64,000 nucleotides of DNA from Roseomonas sp. OT10 (GTDB taxonomy: Bacteria > Pseudomonadota > Alphaproteobacteria > Acetobacterales > Acetobacteraceae): contig NZ_CP087721.1 of assembly GCF_020991085.1 (NCBI RefSeq), positions 1 through 64,000 on the forward strand, read 5' to 3'. The notes beneath the pieces were generated by a model. That model worked only from the letters and a program-made list of their open reading frames with translations, was not told the origin of the DNA and searched no databases. Both the position numbers and the translations under genes were made by a program. This document shows, piece by piece, positions 8,797-16,437 of this stretch (the stretch's first letter is position 1; each line of letters begins with the position of its first letter).

Positions 8797-9591
8797 TTGA
8801 CCGAGCGTCCTGGAAGCGACGGTTCCCGCGGAGTGCCCGCCCCCAACCTTCCACCTATGTCGGGAGAGGGGCGACACGTTCTCGTCGTCGAGGACGATGG
8901 GGAACTGCGCAAGCTCCTGCTCACCCTTCTGCGCCGCAGCGGGTTCCGCGCCAGCGGCGCCCGCGACGGCATCGAGATGCGACGCCTCTTGGCATCGGCC
9001 CAGGTGGACCTCGTGCTGCTCGACATCATGCTGCCGGGTAAGTCGGGGTTCGAGCTCTGCCGGGATCTCCGTGCCGAGGGACGGATCCCGGTCATCATCC
9101 TGACCGCCCTGGCCGAGGCATCGGACCGCGTTGTCGGGCTGGAGCTGGGGGCGGACGACTTCGTTGTGAAGCCAGCCGACCCCCGGGAGCTGGTCGCCCG
9201 CATCCGGGCTGTCCTCCGCAGGGCCGAGGGCCCTGAGGATAACGCGGGCGGTAAGGGCCGTGAGGTGGCGCACTTCGCCGGGTGGTCCCTGGATACCCGG
9301 CGTCGCGAGCTTCTCAGGCCGGACGGCGTCGCGGTCGAGCTGACCAGCGGCGAATATGACCTCCTCCTGGCGTTCGTGGAGCGGCCGCAGCGTATCCTGA
9401 CGCGGGACCAGCTCCTGGACATCGCCCGGAACCGCCCCTACGGCGGGCTGGACCGCTCGATGGACGTCCAGATCAGCCGGCTGCGGGCCAAGCTCGGATC
9501 CAGGCCCCACGAGGACGGGGAGCCGGGCCTCATCAAAACGGTCCGTGGCGTAGGATACCTGCTGTCGAGCCTCGTGGATTGGTCTGGGTGA
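8797..9591 (+). CDS. OmpR-family response regulator of the copper cluster
   Basis: The receiver domain (from GRHVLVVEDDGELRKL) has the acidic pair, the phospho-acceptor Asp in VDLVLLDIMLPGKSGFE, the Thr in VIILTAL and the Lys in DDFVVKPADPREL. A C-terminal winged helix follows (LTSGEYDLLLAFVE, LDRSMDVQISRLRAKLG, TVRGVGYLL). The start is uncertain: a TTG at 8797 has GGAGG seven bases upstream, while the ATG at 8857 lies nearer the receiver domain but has no clear site. It overlaps the kinase gene by GTGA. It probably activates the oxidase-copB operon, as CopR does elsewhere; that link is inferred. Confidence 0.9.
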   Translation: MTERPGSDGSRGVPAPNLPPMSGEGRHVLVVEDDGELRKLLLTLLRRSGFRASGARDGIEMRRLLASAQVDLVLLDIMLPGKSGFELCRDLRAEGRIPVIILTALAEASDRVVGLELGADDFVVKPADPRELVARIRAVLRRAEGPEDNAGGKGREVAHFAGWSLDTRRRELLRPDGVAVELTSGEYDLLLAFVERPQRILTRDQLLDIARNRPYGGLDRSMDVQISRLRAKLGSRPHEDGEPGLIKTVRGVGYLLSSLVDWSG

Positions 9592-10946
9592 GAAGGTTCC
9601 TCCCCCAGTCCCTTGCAGCACGGACCCTGGCGACCCTGACAATTGGCTTCGCGGTGCTCTTCGCCGCCATGGTCGGCATTCACGACGTGCTGCTCCGCCA
9701 TGCCGTGGAGCGGGGGACCGAGGAGCTGCTAGCCCAGCGCCTGGCGACGATCCTGGATGCTGTAGCATCGGCACCGGAGGGCGACAGGGACCGGATCGCC
9801 CATGCCCTGTCGCGGGCGGACCTGGAGGTGCACTGGCGCCGCGACGCGGCCCCCACCCCCGAGCACCCCTCTCGCGAGGAGTGGCCGACCGTCGCGGCCC
9901 GAACAGCGGCCCTGAGCGGCGTGGCGACCGAGTTGCGCGTGCGCCCCGGACGCTACGAGGCCGCGTCGGACCGGCTCGTCGGCATCGGAGCGGTGGCCCG
10001 CCTACAAGACGGCTCCTGGCTGGAGGTGGAGCTCGCCTCCTTCACCGTGTTATCGGCCGATCAGGGCGTGCTGCACTCCTACGCGGCTACCGTCGGCTTA
10101 GCCCTTCTCCTGGCTGTCGGCTTCGCGGCCCGTTCTGTCTCGGCGCCGGTCTCGGCGCTGGCGAAGGCCGTTTCCCGCCTCGACCCCGAGGGCGAGCCGC
10201 CAGCCCTCTCTGCTTCCGGCCCGCGCGAGGTCCGCCAACTCGCGGAGGCGCTGACCGACATGTCCATGCGGACCCGTGACGCTTTCCGCCAGCGGACCCT
10301 GGCGCTCGGCGCGCTCTCTCACGACCTGATGTCGCCGATCGCCCGGCTGCGTCTCCGGGCCGAGGATCTGCCGGAGGAGGTTCAGCAGCCGATACGACGC
10401 GATCTGGCCGAGATGGAGACGATGGTCTCCGACGTCCTCGCCTACCTCCGAGGCGGGCACGGCGGTGAAGCCGTCCTGCCGCTGTCGATCGCGGCGCTCG
10501 TCCGCACCGTGGCCGACGAGTTTGCCGATGCGGGGACGCCGGTCGAGGAAGGGCGCATTGACGACGCCGTTGCCCCGGGGCGCCGGGTCGCCATCAAGCG
10601 GGCAGTGACGAATCTGGTCGCGAACGCCGTTCGGCACGGGCGCGATCCATGGATCGAAGTCGAAGCGCTCCCCGACGCAGTGTTGGTGCGGGTGGGCGAC
10701 CGCGGACCCGGCATACCGCCCGAAGACCTCCCCAGGGTGACTGAGCCGTTCTTCCGGGGGGACCGCGCCCGTACCGCGGGCGGCGGCAGCGGCCTGGGCC
10801 TCTCGACCGCCCAGGCCATCGTCGAAGCCCACGGAGGGCATCTTGCCGTCGAGAGTGCGCTCGGGCGTGGGACCGTGGTCACCCTGACCCTTCCTCGCTG
10901 GCCGCAGGGCGCCGACGACGGCCAGCCAAGTAATAAAACGATGTAA
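9588..10946 (+). CDS. Sensor histidine kinase of the copper cluster
   Basis: A membrane segment near the N-terminus (TLTIGFAVLFAAMVGIH) and a second near residue 165 (YAATVGLALLLAVGFAA) bracket a periplasmic sensing region of about 125 residues. Then come a HAMP-like stretch, the H box ALSHDLMSPIARLR, the N box NLVANAVRHG, the G1 box DRGPGIPPEDLPRVTEPFFRG and the G2 box GSGLGLSTAQAIVEAHGG. It is a complete EnvZ/CusS-like kinase. The GTG at 9588 overlaps the regulator stop (9589-9591); a TTG three codons earlier is the alternative. Copper as its signal is inferred from the neighbours. Confidence 0.9.
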   Translation: MRRFLPQSLAARTLATLTIGFAVLFAAMVGIHDVLLRHAVERGTEELLAQRLATILDAVASAPEGDRDRIAHALSRADLEVHWRRDAAPTPEHPSREEWPTVAARTAALSGVATELRVRPGRYEAASDRLVGIGAVARLQDGSWLEVELASFTVLSADQGVLHSYAATVGLALLLAVGFAARSVSAPVSALAKAVSRLDPEGEPPALSASGPREVRQLAEALTDMSMRTRDAFRQRTLALGALSHDLMSPIARLRLRAEDLPEEVQQPIRRDLAEMETMVSDVLAYLRGGHGGEAVLPLSIAALVRTVADEFADAGTPVEEGRIDDAVAPGRRVAIKRAVTNLVANAVRHGRDPWIEVEALPDAVLVRVGDRGPGIPPEDLPRVTEPFFRGDRARTAGGGSGLGLSTAQAIVEAHGGHLAVESALGRGTVVTLTLPRWPQGADDGQPSNKTM

Positions 10947-11094
10947 TCCGGCGCCCGCCGGACAGCCGCTGCACGGCGTTAGGGCCAGGCGGATCGGCGC
11001 CGGTTCCGGGGCACGTGTCGCGGTACCCCGTGGCAGGAAGTTCTCCCTGAATCGCTAAACTGCGCCGCATAAACAGCGAGGAAGGACGAGCCCG

Positions 11095-11463
11095 ATGTTG
11101 ACAAGAGGTCACGCTATTCAGGCCACTGCGGCGGCCGCGGCAGCGCTCCTATGGGCTGGCGCCGCGTCGGCCCAGAGCGCCGCGGGCCAGCAAGCCGGTC
11201 ACCAGGGGGCCTCGGCGGGGTACCATGCTGCCATGGAGGCCATGAACCGCGACATGGCGGCCCAGCCTATGACCGGCAACGCCGACCATGACTTCGCCAG
11301 CATGACGGCGCGGCATCACCAGGCCGCCATCGACATGGCACGGGTCGAAGTCGAGCACGGGCGTGATCCCGAGATGAAGCGTAAGGCTCAGGAGATGATC
11401 CAGAAGCAGCAGCAGGACATCGCCGAACTGAGGACCTGGATGTCACGGCACCCGGCCCGCTAG
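11095..11463 (+). CDS. Secreted DUF305 protein
   Basis: The 122-residue product has a signal peptide ending in GAASAQS and then a DUF305 helical domain: DHDFASMTARHHQAAIDMARVEVEHGRDPEMKRKAQEMIQKQQQDIAEL. The paired His and Met residues in this ferritin-like four-helix fold bind metal in characterised relatives such as CopM of cyanobacteria. GAGGAAGGA stands before the ATG. It follows the kinase gene after about 150 bases and precedes a second, membrane-bound DUF305 gene. Periplasmic copper binding is a family-based inference. Confidence 0.85.
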   Translation: MLTRGHAIQATAAAAAALLWAGAASAQSAAGQQAGHQGASAGYHAAMEAMNRDMAAQPMTGNADHDFASMTARHHQAAIDMARVEVEHGRDPEMKRKAQEMIQKQQQDIAELRTWMSRHPAR

Positions 11464-11471
11464 GACTTTCG

Positions 11472-11520
11472 CGGCCCACGGCCCACGGCCCACGGCCCAC
11501 GGCCCACGGTCTGCGGTCTG
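11472..11520. repeat. Tandem heptamer repeat
   Basis: Five perfect copies of CGGCCCA (11472-11506) are followed by two copies of the related heptamer CGGTCTG (11507-11520). It lies in the gap between the two DUF305 genes, directly after a stop codon. No function is evident. Confidence 0.8.
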
Positions 11521-11611
11521 CGGCTCTGGGCGGTTGTCGCTGACTGGCCGGACGCCATGCCTGGGCTAACCGGCCCGCGCACGCCGCGGTCGCACCTCCA
11601 AGGAAATAGAG

Positions 11612-12121
11612 ATGAGCTACCTCCGCTTCGGCGCGATGATCCTGGTGTCCACGGTCGTCATGTTCGGGCTTATGTACCTGAACACCTACGCATTCGAGCA
11701 TGTGTTCTACAGCCAGACGCGGACGTGGATGGCCCTCATGATGGGCGGGGCGATGGCCGTCATCATGATGCTGTTCATGCTGAAGATGTATCACAGCAAG
11801 CGCGCGAACCTGGCCATTGTCGCAGGTGGGGCGGTCGTGTTCGCCGCGTCACTCTTCCTGGTTCGCAGTCAGGCGACGGTCGGTGATGTGGATTACATGA
11901 AGGCCATGATCCCGCACCACTCCATCGCCATCATGACTAGCGAGCGCGCCCATATCCGCGACCCGCGCGTGCGACGTTTGGCAGACCAGATCATCGAGGC
12001 GCAGGTCCGCGAGATTGGGGAAATGAAGCAGCTGATCGCCGACCTCGAGCGCAATCCGACCGCTCCAGGGGCGCCGGACCTGGAGCCGCGGGTGGCAAGC
12101 GCGGCTATAACAGGCCGATAA
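11612..12121 (+). CDS. Membrane-anchored DUF305 protein
   Basis: The 169-residue protein has three hydrophobic segments (about 5-25, 38-58 and 66-84) and then a DUF305 domain: DYMKAMIPHHSIAIMTSERAHIRDPRVRRLADQIIEAQVREIGEMKQLI. The MIPHHS motif is typical of this family. It resembles membrane DUF305 proteins frequently seen beside copper genes. An AAGGAAATAGAG site precedes the ATG. The C-terminal 25 residues are Pro/Ala-rich and probably unstructured. Likely topology puts the DUF305 domain in the periplasm. Confidence 0.85.
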   Translation: MSYLRFGAMILVSTVVMFGLMYLNTYAFEHVFYSQTRTWMALMMGGAMAVIMMLFMLKMYHSKRANLAIVAGGAVVFAASLFLVRSQATVGDVDYMKAMIPHHSIAIMTSERAHIRDPRVRRLADQIIEAQVREIGEMKQLIADLERNPTAPGAPDLEPRVASAAITGR

Positions 12122-12134
12122 CGTCGGAACGGGC

Positions 12135-12191
12135 GCTTCCGCTCCTCCGGACGCCCTCCCCCTCTTGCCTAGGCCGCCCCGTAGCGGAAGC
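12135..12191. terminator. Long-loop inverted repeat after the DUF305 gene
   Basis: GCTTCCGCT (12135-12143) is the exact reverse complement of AGCGGAAGC (12183-12191). It lies between the DUF305 stop and the next CueR-type promoter. The 39-base loop and lack of a T-run make it a weak terminator candidate. Confidence 0.3.
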
Positions 12192-12238
12192 CGGAGCGTG
12201 GACGCTTGCCCGGAATCTAGGCGCGCAGGTCTCTCCCC

Positions 12239-12261
12239 TTGACCTTGCCACAATGGGAAGC
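12239..12261 (+). promoter_or_regulatory. CueR-type operator upstream of the copper chaperone
   Basis: TTGACC (12239-12244) is followed by an imperfect dyad with arms CTTGCCA and TGGGAAG, closely matching the operators at 2236-2256 and 2297-2317. It lies about 40 bases before the chaperone start at 12300, so the same CueR-like regulator probably controls this gene. Confidence 0.65.
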
Positions 12262-12299
12262 CCCACCTCCCGGCGACTGTCGTGGAAAGGGGAATGCCC

Positions 12300-12503
12300 A
12301 TGCGCTTCATCGTCGAGAACATGCACTGCGAAGGCTGCGCCAAGGGCGTGACTGCCGTGGTGAAGGAAGCCGACCCTTCAGCACAGGTCGAGGTCCGGCT
12401 CGAAGACAAGTCGATTTCCATCAACGGCGGCCGCCTTGGCGGCGAGGCGCTTCGAAGCGCCCTGTACACGGCAGGCTGGAAAGCCGCCGGAATGGCTGGT
12501 TGA
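12300..12503 (+). CDS. copZ: CopZ-like copper chaperone (HMA domain)
   Basis: The 67-residue protein is a single HMA fold with the metal motif ENMHCEGCAKGV (the two Cys bind Cu(I)). Predicted beta-alpha-beta-beta-alpha-beta order fits (MRFIVENM, VTAVVKEADPSA, QVEVRLEDKSISI). The ATG at 12300 has AAAGGGG eight bases upstream; an ATG two codons earlier and a GTG at 12282 are poorer. Its promoter has a CueR-type dyad. It should carry copper to the ATPase at 2383-4782, which lacks an HMA domain of its own, or to the regulator. Confidence 0.88.
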   Translation: MRFIVENMHCEGCAKGVTAVVKEADPSAQVEVRLEDKSISINGGRLGGEALRSALYTAGWKAAGMAG

Positions 12504-12639
12504 CTGTAGGCGGGCGTCGGCCTGCAGCGGAAATAAATTGGTGCGCGATTGCCGCTGCCGCACTGCGGTGTCCCGCCTATTCATCCTGCAAGGCTTCCGC
12601 CGTCATCCCAGTCGCGGAATCGCCTCTACAGGAGAGACC

Positions 12640-13020
12640 ATGCTTTCACGATTTGCCTTCCTTCGGAACGGCGCGCTCGCTGCGGCCTTTGCCGTCCTGA
12701 TGGCTCCCGGTGCTGCGTCCGCGCATGCGATGCTGCACTCCTCCGATCCAGGCGACGGCGCAACCCTCAACTCGTCTCCGCGCGCGCTGCACCTGATGTT
12801 CACCGAGGAGTGCCGCGTGACGTCGCTGCGCCTGCTCGACGAGGCCGGGAAGGAGCGGCAGATCCGCCGTGAGGGCGGGCGGGAGGCGGCGAGCCACGCG
12901 ACCGCGACCGTTCCCTCGTCGCTCCCGCCGGGAGCCTACCGGATCGAATGGCGGGCCATGGGCGGCGACGGCCATGTCATGAGCGGCGCAGTGCGCTTTG
13001 CCGTGACATCTTCGCGGTGA
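12640..13020 (+). CDS. copC: Periplasmic copper-binding protein CopC
   Basis: After a signal peptide (residues 1-28, ending APGAASA) the mature protein begins HAMLHSSDPGDGATL, with the N-terminal His of the CopC Cu(II) site. The rest has PRALHLMFTEE and the C-terminal GDGHVMSGAVRFAV block of the CopC beta-sandwich. Length (126 residues with the signal) is normal. AGGAGAG lies just upstream of the ATG. Its TGA overlaps the GTG of copD (GTGA, 13017-13020), so CopC should pass copper to CopD. Confidence 0.93.
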   Translation: MLSRFAFLRNGALAAAFAVLMAPGAASAHAMLHSSDPGDGATLNSSPRALHLMFTEECRVTSLRLLDEAGKERQIRREGGREAASHATATVPSSLPPGAYRIEWRAMGGDGHVMSGAVRFAVTSSR

Positions 13021-13904
13021 TCTTGGAGCTGCTCGGGCCGGAGCCGGACCTTTACCGGGCGCTCTCGGCGGCGTGGCGCATCGCCTTCTACGTCACCTGC
13101 TTCGGGGCCGCTGGGCTGGGCGTCTTTGCCATCGGCTTCAGCCGCCTACAGACGCCCCAGGACGCCGCTTCGTGCCGTCGCCTGACCCGGACCATGGTGG
13201 CACTGGGCTTGGCGTCCAGCCTACTCTGGCTGGCAACGCAGGTTGCCTTGGCGTCGGACGGGGATCCGTTCGACGCTGAGGTCTGGGACATGATGGTCAC
13301 CTCCCGTCCGGGGATCTCCGTCCTGATCGCCTGGACGGGCTTGCTCGCGGTGGCGGTTGCTACCTGGATGGGGCAGCCGAGCCTCGTCGTCGGCGCCGCA
13401 GGTATCCTGACGATTGCAGCCAGCTTCACAGCCGTCGGCCATACGACGCAGCACCAGCCACGGTGGCTCCTCGCGGCAGCCCTGGTGACGCACCTCGTTG
13501 CGGTCTCCTTCTGGTCCGGCAGCCTCTGGCCGCTCGCTCTGGCCTCTAAGCGGGGCGGTCCGGAGGCGGCACGGCTGGTCGAGGGCTGGGCTAGGGCCGC
13601 CACTTGGCTCGTGGGTGGCCTGGTTCTCGCCGGGGCGCTGCTGGCGTGGCTTCTCGTGGGCAGCCTCGAGACCCTGCTAACCACGGCGTATGGCTGGGCT
13701 TTGATGACCAAGCTGGCGCTGGTGGGCGTCCTGCTCGGCTTCGCGGCATGGCACCGCTTCCGGCTGACGCCTGCCCTTGCGGCCGGCACTCCCGGAGCGG
13801 GAAGGCGTCTTGCTGTCTCCATCGGGTGGGAGATCGCGGTCATGGTCTTGGTGTTCTGGGCCGTGGCCGAGATGACGTCCACCAGCCCCCAGGGCGAGGG
13901 ATAG
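13017..13904 (+). CDS. copD: Copper resistance membrane protein CopD
   Basis: The 295-residue protein is mostly hydrophobic, with about eight membrane segments, and contains the CopD signature around VGHTTQHQPRWLLAAALVTHLVAVSFWSGSLWPL, with the conserved His residues that are thought to bind copper. A GTG start overlapping the copC stop is preferred to the ATG at 12948, which lies far inside copC. CopC-CopD pairs import copper across the inner membrane in several bacteria. Here they sit behind export and oxidation genes, so their role may be balancing uptake. Confidence 0.9.
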   Translation: MILELLGPEPDLYRALSAAWRIAFYVTCFGAAGLGVFAIGFSRLQTPQDAASCRRLTRTMVALGLASSLLWLATQVALASDGDPFDAEVWDMMVTSRPGISVLIAWTGLLAVAVATWMGQPSLVVGAAGILTIAASFTAVGHTTQHQPRWLLAAALVTHLVAVSFWSGSLWPLALASKRGGPEAARLVEGWARAATWLVGGLVLAGALLAWLLVGSLETLLTTAYGWALMTKLALVGVLLGFAAWHRFRLTPALAAGTPGAGRRLAVSIGWEIAVMVLVFWAVAEMTSTSPQGEG

Positions 13905-13910
13905 CTTCCA

Positions 13911-13971
13911 GCGGTGCCGCGCCTATTCCCTCCCGGTCCAGGCCCTGGACGTGGTGAAGGCGCGGCACCGC
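13911..13971. terminator. Nested inverted repeat after copD
   Basis: A perfect 13-base stem, GCGGTGCCGCGCC (13911-13923) with GGCGCGGCACCGC (13959-13971), encloses a second hairpin GTCCAGG/CCTGGAC (13936-13950). It starts seven bases after the copD stop. No T-run follows, so a factor-assisted terminator or a structured RNA end is likely. Confidence 0.5.
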
Positions 13972-14434
13972 GGAATCCGGCCCCACTCACTGGCAGCACG
14001 CTGCGTCGGGGAAGGTAAAGCGGCTACTATTGCTCTTCCGGGCGACGTGCCATCAGCGCCATGCGGGTATCCGCACCGGAGTTTGGTGGCAGCAAATTCA
14101 GACCCGGAGGGCGCGTCCGAGCTTGCGTCGGTTGGTAGGTCTGCCGACGTGATCGCTTACGCCAATTTCCATGTGCAGCCCCGGGGTTCCACTCCAGTAC
14201 ATGGCAGCGCCAGCCGTTGGCGGTTTACAGCGTTGTCCTATGTGAATCTGGCGGCGGCTTAAACGAAGTTCGCGCAGTTCCCTGTCCGCTCAGTCCACAG
14301 GTAGACACTACATCATTTTGTTGCACGGTGATCCGCTGTTCGACTGAGCCGTTCTCATTGGCCGGTCACTGCGGGGGCTTGGAACTGCCTACCCTGCCCG
14401 GCCGGTACATTCCTCATCGTGCAAGGAAAACGCT
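13972..14434. other. Intergenic region without a recognisable gene
   Basis: About 460 bases of somewhat lower GC separate copD from the RTX gene. One 103-codon frame crosses it on the plus strand (13951-14262) but has no ribosome binding site or family features. The promoter of the RTX gene should lie near its right end. Confidence 0.35.
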
Positions 14435-15880
14435 ATGGCACATAATCCGCAGCACTTTGGGCTGAGCAGTGGCCGCGATTTCCAGAGAGCGTTCGGTGAC
14501 TATGACTTGCGCATTGGACAGGCGCACTTCGACTTTTTCTCCGGGTCAGACGCCATGGACGTTCAGTTTGGCCGAGCCAACGCGGACATCCTCCTCGGCA
14601 ATGCTCAGAACGATGACCTGCTCGGCGGTCGCGGAAGCGATGTCCTCGTCGGCGGTGCGGGTATGGATCATATAGATGGAGGCAAAGGCAACGACCTCCT
14701 GATTGGTGGCGACGCCGCCGACGGGCTTCGGGGAGCGGACGGGCGAGACTACCTCAGCGAAGGGGTGGGCCACGGCGACCTCGAGGGCGGCGCTGGAAAC
14801 GACGTGCTCTCCGGTGGGCTGGGCGGCGATGCGTTCATCGTCGACCCTACCAGCGGCCACGACATTGTCGTCGACTTCCAGGCTGGGCCTGGCATCCTCG
14901 ATCACATCGCGTTCCGCGAGATCACGCCGGAGGAGCTGACGTTCCAGGACACGGCTGCTGGTGTGAAGATTAGCTGGGCGGATGGAGAGGGCTCGGTGCT
15001 GCTGGCGGGTATCGAGAAGGCGGATCTCGCCCAGGACGATTTTATGTTTGCGGATGACCGCTATCTTCTCCAGCCCACCAGTGCCGACGCGGACCACGTA
15101 TCCGCCGTCAGCTTCGCAAAGGATGAGGGCTTCAACGTTTTCGCGCCGGACATCACCGACAGCACGACGCCCGCCACCACCATCCACTTCGACGAGTTCA
15201 ATGTGCAGATCGGCGCTGCGCAGGCGGACGCCCTTGCGGGCACGGACGCGCGCGACTTCTACTTCGGTCTCGGGGGAGATGACCGGCTGTCAGGGGCAGC
15301 CGAGGACGACAACCTCACCGGTGATGCCGGAAACGACACTCTGGACGGCGGCATGGGCCAGGACCACCTAGTAGGCGGCGCCGGGGACGATCAGCTCTTC
15401 GGAGGTGACCAGGCCGACAACCTCATGGGCGAGGACGGGAAGGACACCCTGTACGCCGGTGCCGGTCACGACATGCTCGAGGGCGGGGGCGGCGACGATG
15501 TCCTGAACGGCGGGGACGGTGCCGACGCCTTCATCGTGTCTCCCGACAGCGGCAACGACGTGGTCACAGGTGGCTTTGATGCAGGCCCCGGCGCTTTCGA
15601 CCACATCGCCTTCCGTGACATCACGCCCGATGAGGTCACGGTGGCCGACACGACTGGTGGAGTGCTGGTCAGCTGGACCACGGATCAGGGAACCGGGTCT
15701 CTGTTGCTCGAAGGCCTTACGAAGAGCGAGATGGCTCAGGACGACTTCATGTTCAATGCAGATGCAGGTACAAGCGGAGCTTTTGTGAACGATCCCGCCA
15801 TTACGGATGAGGGCTCGTTGTACCTCTTCCGGGACGGAACCACGACCACTGATGTGCAGCAGGACTACCTGTTGGCCTAG
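14435..15880 (+). CDS. RTX-type calcium-binding repeat protein
   Basis: The 481-residue acidic protein has two blocks of glycine-rich nonapeptides (GGxGxDxUx): about residues 48-130, for example LLGGRGSDVLVGGAGMDHI, and about residues 280-370, for example LSGGLGGDAF-like repeats ending GGDGADAFIV. Each block is followed by a similar non-repeat domain (DHIAFREITPEELTF, then DHIAFRDITPDEVTV), so the protein arose by internal duplication. RTX repeats bind calcium outside the cell after type I secretion; there is no N-terminal signal peptide, which fits. No enzymatic domain is seen, and no type I secretion genes lie nearby. AAGGA precedes the ATG; a strong hairpin follows the stop. Confidence 0.88.
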   Translation: MAHNPQHFGLSSGRDFQRAFGDYDLRIGQAHFDFFSGSDAMDVQFGRANADILLGNAQNDDLLGGRGSDVLVGGAGMDHIDGGKGNDLLIGGDAADGLRGADGRDYLSEGVGHGDLEGGAGNDVLSGGLGGDAFIVDPTSGHDIVVDFQAGPGILDHIAFREITPEELTFQDTAAGVKISWADGEGSVLLAGIEKADLAQDDFMFADDRYLLQPTSADADHVSAVSFAKDEGFNVFAPDITDSTTPATTIHFDEFNVQIGAAQADALAGTDARDFYFGLGGDDRLSGAAEDDNLTGDAGNDTLDGGMGQDHLVGGAGDDQLFGGDQADNLMGEDGKDTLYAGAGHDMLEGGGGDDVLNGGDGADAFIVSPDSGNDVVTGGFDAGPGAFDHIAFRDITPDEVTVADTTGGVLVSWTTDQGTGSLLLEGLTKSEMAQDDFMFNADAGTSGAFVNDPAITDEGSLYLFRDGTTTTDVQQDYLLA

Positions 15881-15890
15881 TTCGCTTAGC

Positions 15891-15921
15891 GGCCCTGCGC
15901 CGCAGTGCGTGGCGCAGGGCC
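15891..15921 (+). terminator. Hairpin after the RTX gene
   Basis: GGCCCTGCGCC (15891-15901) pairs perfectly with GGCGCAGGGCC (15911-15921) around a nine-base loop, ten bases after the stop codon. The stem is strong but no T-run follows. Confidence 0.6.
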
Positions 15922-15964
15922 CGCGACCGGGGCACCAGGGAAGCCCGCCGGATTCCGCACCCAA

Positions 15965-16130
15965 TCACCTGGAGTTCTCTCCTCCAGGACGAGTCTGGCG
16001 TCCCTGCAAAGCGTGCTCCCGTTCCGGCCAAGTGCTCTTAATAAACGCCAGCACCGTGCGGATCTCGGCGTCGGTCAGAACGTCGCCGAAACTAGGCTTA
16101 TCGTGCGTTGGTTCCCGGCCAGAGGGGCAG
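15965..16130 (-). pseudogene. C-terminal remnant of a cytochrome c family protein
   Basis: The minus-strand frame ending at 15965 encodes PSFGDVLTDAEIRTVLAFIKSTWPEREHALQ, which matches the C-terminal helix of small c-type cytochromes found in metal-resistance clusters. Sequence upstream in the same frame is unrelated low-complexity text, and the CxxCH haem site is absent. It is therefore a deletion remnant, not a working cytochrome. The exact right boundary is an estimate. Confidence 0.6.
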
Positions 16131-16437
16131 GTTGGCCCGAACTGGCTGGGTTTTCGGATGGGCGCCGCGGAACGGGGCGGGGCCGCGCCCTCCCCGGCTG
16201 TGCCCGACGCGCGTCCGGGCGGCGGGCATGATCCTCTGGCCGGCACACCTCCCGCTAGTCAGGGCTGACGGGGTCGTCATGTCTCCCGCCCGAGCGTCCA
16301 CTGCACCCTCGTGGGCGGACATCGAAGCGGCCCGCTGGAGCTCGTCTGCTACGGCGTGGTCTGGCCGATAGCAGCATGGCCGCTCTCGAGATCTGGAAGC
16401 GGCGAAGCCGACATAACGCGCTGCCGAGATCCGGTGC
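16131..16437. other. Intergenic region without a recognisable gene
   Basis: About 300 bases between the cytochrome remnant and the arsenic operon. Open frames exist on both strands, but none shows a family motif or a convincing start. It may contain deletion debris from the cytochrome gene. Confidence 0.35.

Noticed and set aside
5455-10940. CGTTTTATT shared between the oxidase promoter region and the end of the kinase gene, as a response-regulator box
   Set aside because: One copy lies inside the last codons of the kinase gene and the match is short; not enough to call a binding site.
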